DNA of 26,425 nucleotides, from contig BQKZ01000110.1 in the NCBI GenBank assembly GCA_036244855.1, positions 51,035 through 77,459 of the forward strand. Direction: 5' to 3'. Each line of letters begins with the position of its first letter. Positions within the stretch are counted from its first letter, which is position 1. The notes below the pieces were generated by a model. The model ran no database searches and was not told where the DNA came from. It saw nothing but the letters and a program-made list of their open reading frames with translations. The stretch is from Temnopleurus reevesii. Its lineage: Eukaryota > Echinodermata > Echinoidea > Temnopleuroida > Temnopleuridae. Below are positions 9,247 to 16,602 of this stretch, piece after piece. Made by a program: the position numbers and the translations under genes.

Positions 9247-11045
9247 AAGTGAATTGCTACTTTATACTGTGCATGCAAACAGTGTCATAAGTGATAAACT
9301 GACTATCCAATACTTTAACAGACAAAATTTTAGCTTTTCAGCAAGTTATTAATTTCTCAATTTAATAATTGTTTTGCACATCTCCATTTTGAAATTTCAC
9401 ACCAGCGACAAGTAACAAGCTTTACATGTAGTCAAACTTTCTCTTATTTTATTAAAAAATTAAAGTAATAAAAGTTTTCCTGGCGAGTTTCTTGACCAGC
9501 ATTGAAAATTACATTGCGGTCGGCCTACCAGCAAAACTCTATCTGTTGATTCGGGGAATTTGTTGAATGGTAGCAAAGTGTAGACTAAAGACCTCACATA
9601 CGTCAGAGGCCTCACATTTTCTGTTAACATAACATAATGGTATAAAGATGTAATGCTGACTTTAATTAATTGCACAAGTACTCAAAGTGTTATGCTCTGT
9701 GTTTTGAGTAATTGCTTTAATGGGTCAGCTGAGAATTGTTATTAATGGAGTGTCAATCAAATTATGAAAATCTGACATTACTACAAGTTGTTATGTTTAT
9801 TCACTGTGTGATGTGATTGCTCAGTGGAGTGTGTAAGATGCCATTTTTATGAGAATAGTGTTGGGAATGTTATAAAGTTGACTGGTCGTGAATGTTTTCA
9901 TTGAATGCTTTTCTATTAATCAATTATCTGAATTCATGGTACTTGTGACATCATTTTAGCATTGATTTTACAAGTCAACAATAAATGTTGAAATCAACAT
10001 ACTCACAATTACACTGAAATAATCACAAGTTTCAACAAAGTTTGGGTATACTTGTTCCTTTGTTTGGGTTGTCTTGTGTTCATGCAGCAGCCTTTCATGT
10101 GTATAAGGGTTTGTAAAAATCAAAATGTTGACATTTTTACTTCAATTCAACAATGCTGAATGTGCCGACTTTAACATGTATATACCAGACTCAATTACCA
10201 AGCTTCTCTTTTGCAGAAGTATAGATATTAGATAATGCTAATGAATATTCGGACATTATCTTTTTCATTCGATATAATTCAATGTCACGTTTTTGTCATT
10301 ATATCTTTGATTTGATATATAACAAGCAATATTGAAAAAAAATTCTGAAATGTTTACAGCAACAAAATTCTAATGTGAAGCATGATGCACAGCTTCCAAG
10401 TATCCCTGATTGACTAAGAAACTCCCTGAAAATTAGCTAATTTTTTTATGTGAGAAATGTCAGATTTACATCAATCTCCCTGATTCATACATTGATTTTC
10501 TCCATTGAATGGTGTGTAAAAGTGAAGGATCTTCCTGATTTCATGGTAAAATCTCCCTGAAATGTGAATTTTGTCATGAAAATAAATACTTTCTACCCCA
10601 AAAAATTCAAAAGACAGTCTTAAAAAGTAATTGATTTGCAAACAAATGTCCATTAAAAACATCTTTCTTGCAACAAGGAATGCAACATGAGCTTGTTGAT
10701 TTTTGTTCCATAAATGTTCGCAGCACTAAAACATGCACTCACAAAAAAACAAACAAACAAAACACACATCTACATATATATATTTTTTTCTGGTAAGATT
10801 TCAATGAAATTTTCATATTTTAAAGAATTATCCCCAATTGCTAAAGATTATAATAAAAAAGATATAAAATCTGAATCTTATAATTTGTCACCTATTAAAG
10901 ATCAAATTAAGCTACAAGATTGATTGCTTTTGAATTATGGTTTTGTTTGAGAATGCTGAACACATTTATAGATCAAAAAACAAATAAATACAAATAAATA
11001 CATTTGTATTTTTATAATCTTCTGTTTTAATATTCTTTCTTTCAG
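9247..11045. other. Intron upstream of the first NAA60 exon in view
   Basis: AT-rich, with no second exon, RNA gene or well-defined repeat recognised. An (AT)n patch lies near 10774-10786. The last ~20 bases form the pyrimidine-rich acceptor region of the exon at 11046. I looked specifically for the N-terminal NAA60 segment (W-F-P-I-E-Y-P-D-type motif) and did not find it. Confidence 0.6.
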
Positions 11046-11142
11046 GATTCCAATATCTTGTCAGCAACATTTCCCGGTTCAACTCAAGTGGCCTATATTC
11101 TCAGTCTCGGTGTGGTCGAGGGTTACAGACGAAGAGGAATAG
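11046..11142 (+). CDS. NAA60: NAA60 (NatF) internal coding exon: start of GNAT core
   Basis: This exon encodes 32 codons plus one base of an N-alpha-acetyltransferase 60, the Golgi-associated enzyme (NatF) that acetylates N termini of membrane proteins on their cytosolic side. The translation reads DSNILSATFPGS, then TQVAYILSLGVV, then EGYRRRGI. It aligns with human residues about 82-112. The Tyr of VAYILSL corresponds to catalytic Tyr97 of the human enzyme. RRRGI plus the Ala completed by the next exon forms the acetyl-CoA loop (R/Q-x-x-G-x-G/A). The acceptor is TTCTTTCTTTCAG before GAT (phase 0). The donor is G/GTGAGA, leaving one base of a split codon (phase 1). No upstream exon was recognised in 3487-11045, so the gene continues upstream of this window. 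The family call is firm from motif order and spacing. Exon limits rest on splice consensus and frame continuity. Confidence 0.93.
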
Positions 11143-11299
11143 GTGAGATATACGTTATTTCTTTTAACAGAGTAACAAACAACATGGGAGGGTATTCATT
11201 TCCATTGTTATTTCGGCATATCTTACTGCACTTTTAACCCTGTTAATCAGCGATCAAGATCTTAGATTTTTAGCTTTCTTTGCAAAAGCACTACACAGG

Positions 11300-11530
11300 T
11301 ACAATGAATAAATAAACAAGTAAATAATGAAATAATGAATAAATGAATGAATAGATAGAAATAATCTATATATTATCATCATTAGATAAATAGCGTATTG
11401 ATAACCTACATGTAAGATAAATATTGAATAAATAGATTATTTAATAAGTAGATTATTTAATTAATAAGTTAATGAAATAATAAATGCATGAGTGAATGAA
11501 TTAATAGAATAATGATAAAAAAACTTATAA
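11300..11530. repeat. AATA/AATGA-rich low-complexity block
   Basis: Irregular repeats of AATAAATA, AATGAATA and GATAAATA over about 230 bp. This is a decayed tetra/pentanucleotide microsatellite. Confidence 0.75.
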
Positions 11531-11910
11531 AATGAAAAGATCAATGAATGTATTTTCCAATTGAATGACTCTTATTTCTTACATGGAAATCATTAGGCAT
11601 ACACACATGATTTTGTTGTCACCTGTAAAAATAATGAACATTCATTGTGAGAGAGTTCTGACCTTCAAATTCCGTTTTCTCATATCTAGCTAGAGTAGGA
11701 TACAATGTACCCCCTCCAAAAAAGTAATGAAGGAAACAGCTAAAGGGCAGAAAAAATAGACTACTTGATAACTGATAACTAACTGATATGAGCCAACATC
11801 CAAACTTGTTTATGTTAAAGTAACCAATGAAATTACTTTGAAACAAAAGCTTCAGAGTATTTGATGCATTTGCTCTGACTTCTTTTTTATGGTAATACAG
11901 TATAAGGAAA

Positions 11911-12042
11911 TAATTTTGCATGCAGATATTTTAATATTTTAGGACCAGTGTGACATTTTAGCTGGTCCTCAAAACATAATTTTGCATGCAGATATTTTAA
12001 TATTTTGGGATCAGTGTGACATTTTAGCTGGTCCTAAAAACA
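11911..12042 (+). repeat. 66-bp direct duplication carrying a small hairpin
   Basis: Two adjacent 66-bp units start TAATTTTGCATGCAGATATT at 11911 and 11977 and differ at only a few bases. Each contains GGACCAG (GGATCAG in the second) ... CTGGTCC, an inverted repeat around GTGACATTTTAG. Confidence 0.93.
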
Positions 12043-13745
12043 TTTAGCGTTTTTTATGGTGTTTGTATGCTTATGCATCATACTAATAAAAACATTTGTG
12101 AGGCTAGGACCACCAGAGAAGCAAAAATTAAAACATCACAAAAATTTCAGCTTATACAGTATGTAACATGTAGCTTCCTGAACCTACACGAACGTCATCA
12201 AAGTGCAACATCAAAATTGAATTAATGTCTGGTGTGACTCCTCGTAATACACAAATGACATTTGACTTGTTATGTGCGAAGAGTGAGCATGGACCTTTAA
12301 GCGCTTCTCTCGCAGATGCAATGTGAAATTAGCAGTACATGTATCCATGTGTACTTATAATTAAGTTTTTATGTTTGCCCTGGTACTTTGGAAACATGGC
12401 AAAGCGTGCGAAGATTCGGGTAGAACTGCCATGCCCCGATTTTATGATGTCATGATGATATCTGTTTCTATGGTAACCATCAGAGAGCACAGATATTTTT
12501 AGTTCAGTTTGAGTTGCTGTTGTTTGATGGTTTCACTGAGGGCTGGCTTTTATAAGCCTGGACATGTGGGTCTAAAGCGACTGTACAAGTCGCCTTCTGC
12601 ATGAAATGAAGTGAATAGATTTTTAAGAGATATGAAGTAGTTCATTTCCCCCTTCTTTTTAATTTTCAATTTCTTACTCTTGGATATTGTTCAGGATCAT
12701 TATGAGGTTTAAAAAGAATCATGAAATAGTCAAGTTTACAGATAAAATGTGTCAAATAAGAGAAATCAACTAATGTACTTTACGGAAAAAAGAAATTTCT
12801 AGTGATTTTTTTAAAATAATTTTTTGAGGAGGGTGGGAGTGAGCCCCAGGGGATATAGAATGATAATAATGTATATCTACAAATAATAGCATTACATATT
12901 AGAGGGTAAATTTAGACCCTAAAACAATGTCTTAGCACTTTCATATCCTGATACTGTTACTAGTCATTCTTCCCTGATACATGAGGCTGAAACTGGAAGT
13001 ACTCGGTTTGGAAATAGGCTTGAATTCCAACTACACTGATTGATTATGATGATCGAACGATAATGCAACGAGTTGACTTTCTGCAGTACATGTAGCCCCT
13101 GTATGATTGAAAACGAGACTTGGATGAATGCCAATCAAAGACTAAATGACAATAAATGAACATCGTTTAGTAATCCCTTAATGATTTGGGTCAGGTTTTT
13201 CGTAAACTAGAGTGATTAAGGTCACAGTTACATGTATGTGCTATGCCAATACTTTACTCTCAATACAGAGGATTACTGTTTATTGATTGTAAATGTGCTA
13301 GAAGTTTGGAAATGAAAAACGGAAAAGTCATGGGTTGCTTTCAGGCATGTTTGTCCTACCTGAAATGTGAAAGTTCAGCTGCAAATAGTAGTCAAAGAGA
13401 TTATCATTCAAGATACACAATGATTTTATATTTGTTTTAAAATGGGAAAACTGGTCAGTGTTTTGTAAATAAAATCTCTTATCAATAGGAACAAAATATA
13501 AAAATTGTGAAAGAAAAAGTATTCAAGAGTTCATGAGCTTTTCTTAGTAAATCAGAGGAGGATAAAATGCAGAGGCTCAAATCGTATGTTTGAGGAAGTG
13601 TAATAGGAGGAAAACTCCCTTTAAAGTATTATTCTTTCAGGCATTACCCCATCCAAACTTTAATCTTCTTATTTATGCATTGAAGTCTAATTGAAGCCAA
13701 TTTGAACATCTATACAAGCAAATCTATTGACTCAAAATTGTGAAA
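12043..13745. other. Intron sequence without recognised gene
   Basis: No exon or RNA gene recognised. A somewhat more G+C-rich patch lies at about 12400-12600. TACATGTA occurs near 12337, 13084 and 13227. Confidence 0.6.
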
Positions 13746-13926
13746 GCGTCATGGTGTAGTGAACATGACTCTCGCCCTTCAACGTGAGAGTCGTGGTTTT
13801 AGTCCCACCCTTGAACAAGAAATTCATACAAATTCTGCTGCAACAAAAATGATTATAATAATCCTCAAATTTATGTAGTGCTTTTTCCAGAGAATACAAA
13901 TGGCATATATTATTTATCATTATCAT
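13746..13926 (+). mobile_element. tRNA-derived SINE-like element next to exon acceptor
   Basis: GCGTCATGGTGTAGTGAACA contains a box A-like ATGGTGTAGTG. About 40 bases on, GTGGTTTTAGTCCCACCC is a decayed box B (GGTTCRANTCC). The sequence ATAATCCTCAAATTTATGTA + GTGC resembles the 3' body of the other SINEs, and the end is TATTTATCATTATCATTTT. It ends 32 bases before the exon at 13959, so it may supply part of the 3' splice-site environment. Confidence 0.6.
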
Positions 13927-13958
13927 TTTGAATTATTTTCCACCTTCATTTTATACAG

Positions 13959-14193
13959 CCTCTGCTCTCCTGGACAACTTCCTAACATCGCTGACCACCG
14001 GCCCCAGGCAGATTGCTAAGGCCGTCTACCTCCACGTGCTAGCCACCAACACTGGGGCAATCAAATTCTACGAGAAGCACAAGTTCCAGCGACATGAGTT
14101 TCTACCCTACTACTACTCCATCCACGGCCAAGCCAAGGATGGACTCTCTTACGTGCTCTACATTAATGGCGGCCAACCTCCTTGGACGCTCAT
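13959..14193 (+). CDS. NAA60: NAA60 (NatF) coding exon: catalytic strand and substrate loop
   Basis: The exon contributes CC to a split Ala codon, then 77 codons and the first two bases (AT) of the next. The translation starts SALLDNFLTSL and continues through KAVYLHVLATNTGAI, KFYEKHKFQRHEF, LPYYYSIHG and YVLYINGGQPPWTL. The His of YLHVL matches catalytic His138 of human NAA60, and PYYYSI matches the Tyr-rich substrate-contacting segment. The exon ends after CTC AT, just before ATATCCTTTTTC. No GT lies at a position that would preserve the protein, so an AT-AC donor is the only junction I found that restores the family sequence (W-T-L-I-D-Y; human W-T-I-L-D-Y). The last 113 bases are repeated at the window start with one synonymous difference (CAG/CAA). 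Confidence 0.93.
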
Positions 14194-14488
14194 ATATCCT
14201 TTTTCAATCATTTTCATCCTTTTTCTGGGGGGCGCGGAAAGAATCTTCTTCCTTGTTGATGCAGTCACAAGCACAAAAAAAGGTCTGAAGGACTTTATTT
14301 TAAAAATATGCAATGATCAAGGAAAATTGAAGTTGCCAGTGGCGCTGCCAATAGAGTATAGGGGCATCAGCCATTCAGACAGCAGCTGGATTCATCTATC
14401 GGGGCGTGTTTGGGGGGGGGAGGGGAGTTGGGGATATTCATGGCACCACTGGGAAGAAGCGAAGGCCCCAAAGAGCTATGTTACTTAA

Positions 14489-15006
14489 ATCCATTTTTTG
14501 TGCAGTTTGGGATGTGATGCGCAGGAATCCTATCACCTTTTATCATGTTTTGTCTTCATTATCGATGAGATTTATGAACCATTCTTGAAATGTGTTAACA
14601 AAAAAAAAAAGAATTATTAAATTGGGAAGCAAAAATAGATAAGAGAGAAACTAGATAAAGAATGAGGTTTTATAATACAACAACATAATTAAGAATCAAG
14701 TTATAATACACATGTTATTACTGCAAAATCCTCCCAGAATATTCTTTTATGAATAAATCTACAACAATATGCTATTAAACTCTGCATGGGCGCAATCCAT
14801 TAAAAGGTTGTGTCACTTCTTTTTAATTCCCTGCCAATCATAAAGGACGAATTAAGTAGCTTATATATCCTAAACCTCTGTTTGTGAAACACCCCCTGTT
14901 GAACCTCATCACTATCGACACCTCCTCATTTGAGCCGAAGCATTTGTTTTTCACAGAACCTTGTATGTTGTCCTGAGAAACAGCCAGAGTGAAATTGAAG
15001 AGTGTT
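14489..15006 (+). other. U12 intron sequence before the gap
   Basis: Non-coding. It matches 409-922 with small indels. It enters the first ~228-bp tandem unit (CAGAACCTTGTATGTTGTCC) shortly before the N run. Confidence 0.85.
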
Positions 15007-15518
15007 NNNNNNNNNNNNNNNNNNNNNNNNNNNNNNNNNNNNNNNNNNNNNNNNNNNNNNNNNNNNNNNNNNNNNNNNNNNNNNNNNNNNNNNNNNNNNN
15101 NNNNNNNNNNNNNNNNNNNNNNNNNNNNNNNNNNNNNNNNNNNNNNNNNNNNNNNNNNNNNNNNNNNNNNNNNNNNNNNNNNNNNNNNNNNNNNNNNNNN
15201 NNNNNNNNNNNNNNNNNNNNNNNNNNNNNNNNNNNNNNNNNNNNNNNNNNNNNNNNNNNNNNNNNNNNNNNNNNNNNNNNNNNNNNNNNNNNNNNNNNNN
15301 NNNNNNNNNNNNNNNNNNNNNNNNNNNNNNNNNNNNNNNNNNNNNNNNNNNNNNNNNNNNNNNNNNNNNNNNNNNNNNNNNNNNNNNNNNNNNNNNNNNN
15401 NNNNNNNNNNNNNNNNNNNNNNNNNNNNNNNNNNNNNNNNNNNNNNNNNNNNNNNNNNNNNNNNNNNNNNNNNNNNNNNNNNNNNNNNNNNNNNNNNNNN
15501 NNNNNNNNNNNNNNNNNN
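15007..15518. other. Assembly gap (512 N)
   Basis: Unsequenced. The flanks match 922 and 3182 of the other copy, so the true missing length is probably near 2.26 kb. Apparent reading frames across the N run are meaningless. Confidence 0.97.
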
Positions 15519-15917
15519 GGAAACAAAACACTTAAGTGACCTCTGCAAAAATGATTGAAGTTAAGTTCGTTGTAAATTACATTTAATTTCACCAATACTA
15601 AATACTCTTCAAAGTCCAACTTCTGTAAATTAAAAAAAAGTAGCGTTATTCACTGTAAAATAAGGTATTTTTTACTTCATCTTCGTCAAGTTTTCTAGAG
15701 TTATACAGATTGTTGTGATCCCAACAGATTCTACTTGAGCAGAGTGAAATAAAATTGTTCTACTTTATGTTTTAATATGATTAATCATTCATAATTCCTT
15801 AAACTTTTGGGTGGTATTTGGTGCATCCAAGCTTTTATTACAGGATGGAAATATCTATTTGTATGAAGATTTAGGTAATCATTGATATGCATGACATATA
15901 TTTATTCTCTGATTATT

Positions 15918-15926
15918 GTCCTTGAC
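15918..15926 (+). promoter_or_regulatory. U12 branch-point sequence
   Basis: GTCCTTGAC, 13 nt upstream of the AC acceptor when measured from its A at 15925. This fits the minor-spliceosome branch site, which pairs with U12 snRNA. There is no long pyrimidine tract between it and the acceptor, as expected for a U12 intron. Confidence 0.85.
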
Positions 15927-15938
15927 GGTTCAGCTCAC

Positions 15939-16602
15939 AGATTATATGAAACACTTTGGCTCTTACATCTCACGCATCCAACCGTGCAATCTACCCAATG
16001 CCATGGCCCGCCACACACGCAACTTCTTCTCCGCCCGGCGCTCCTGGGTCCACTTGCCCCATCTGCCCAACATGCCCAGTATGCCCAACATCCCCAGCAT
16101 GCCAAACATTCTCTCACGCATCCGAGGTCAGGGGTCATCGGCAGGTCAAGGTTCATCGTCGGGGACGTCGTCGGACGCTTCAGACTCTGCATCATCCACG
16201 TCCTCCGTCGAAGCGGTCGCGGTGATTGACGAAACAGCTGGGGCCGCTTCGTCCAGTGACACGTCCGGCCCCGTACCGGAAGTCATCACCGTCCCCGTCC
16301 CGACGACGAGCGAGGGCGCCGAGACGTCGAGCTCGAATCGTCGCAGCTGGTTGCCAAACAAATTACCCAACAAGCTACCCAATAAGTTGCCCAATCGTTT
16401 GCCTAACTTGAAACGAAATTTGAACCAATCGATGCCGAGTATGCCGAGCATGCCCAGTATGCCCAGTATGCCTAGCATGCCCAGCATGCCAAGCGGCATG
16501 AGCCTCCTTACGAGGTTCGGAGGACAGTGCTATGATAGCGGAGAACAAAACGAGCCAGATGAACCCCCGGAAGAATATACTAATGCCGACCATAAGCTGT
16601 AA
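15939..16602 (+). CDS. NAA60: NAA60 terminal coding exon with long repeat-rich tail
   Basis: The exon encodes 220 residues plus TAA, where the human counterpart has about 52 after the same junction. The first ~45 residues (DYMKHFGSYISRIQPC, then PNAMARHTRNFFSARRSW) match the human C-terminal region that forms two amphipathic helices anchoring the enzyme to Golgi membrane. From there it diverges. There is a Pro/Asn/Met/Ser stretch built on LPN, MPS, MPN and IPS units (16051-16113). It is followed by a Ser/Gly/Thr/Asp/Glu/Val-rich low-complexity linker, four LPNK/LPNR units (16351-16398) plus LPN, seven MPS units (16432-16494), and an acidic end EQNEPDEPPEEY. The exon is far richer in G+C and CpG than its surroundings. 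The tail is probably disordered and its function is unknown. The reading frame is open throughout and in phase with the preceding exon. Confidence 0.9.
16351..16407 (+). repeat. 12-bp coding repeat encoding LPNK units
   Basis: Four 12-bp units encode LPNK, LPNK, LPNK and LPNR, followed by a partial LPN. Third codon positions differ between units (TTG/TTA/CTA, CCA/CCC, AAC/AAT). The repeat is therefore not a fresh slippage product, and the amino-acid pattern appears to be conserved. Confidence 0.95.
16432..16494 (+). repeat. 9-bp coding repeat encoding seven MPS units
   Basis: Seven consecutive ATG-CCN-AGY units lie in the NAA60 frame. Wobble positions vary (CCG, CCC, CCT, CCA; AGT, AGC). Related MPS/MPN/IPS units occur earlier in the same exon at 16051-16113, so the motif has spread within the tail. 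The repeat number is a likely site of length polymorphism. Confidence 0.95.

Larger units (their letters stand above)
11143..13958 (+). other. GT-AG (U2-type) intron of NAA60
   Basis: This is a 2816-nt intron joining the two GNAT-core exons in phase 1. It splits a GCC codon (G | CC). The donor is GTGAGA and the acceptor is TTTTATACAG. It contains an AAT/AATGA-rich low-complexity block (about 11300-11530), a 66-bp direct duplication (11911-12042) and a tRNA-derived SINE-like sequence ending close to the acceptor. No other coding sequence was recognised inside it. Confidence 0.88.
14194..15938 (+). other. U12-type AT-AC (minor spliceosome) intron of NAA60
   Basis: The intron begins ATATCCTTTTTC, matching the U12 5' splice-site consensus ATATCCTTT in all nine positions. 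It ends CAGCTCAC. The sequence GTCCTTGAC at 15918-15926 matches the U12 branch consensus TTCCTTRAC except at its first base. Its branch A (15925) is 13 nt from the intron end, inside the short range required for U12 introns. Splicing AT to A makes an Ile codon and continues in frame into DYMKHFG, as in the human protein (phase 2). A 512-N gap interrupts the intron. Replacing the gap with the matching sequence at 923-3181 would make it about 3492 nt. The call is inference from sequence signals, but four independent signals agree. Confidence 0.9.

Noticed and set aside
14191..14192. GC-AG splice alternative at TGGAC/GCTCAT
   Set aside because: The GC donor context is poor. The AT-AC option has full U12 donor and branch consensus and preserves the protein frame.
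13928..14488. Single 186-codon gene starting at 13928
   Set aside because: The first codons lie in the intron and over the acceptor, and the end reads into the U12 intron. Only 13959-14193 is supported as exon.
14838..15619. Long apparent open frames crossing the N run
   Set aside because: They consist almost entirely of unknown bases and have no recognisable coding flank.
16146..16499. Minus-strand open frame with repeated MLGMLGILG-like sequence
   Set aside because: It is the antisense shadow of the MPS/LPNK coding repeats of the NAA60 terminal exon. The + strand frame continues the conserved protein.
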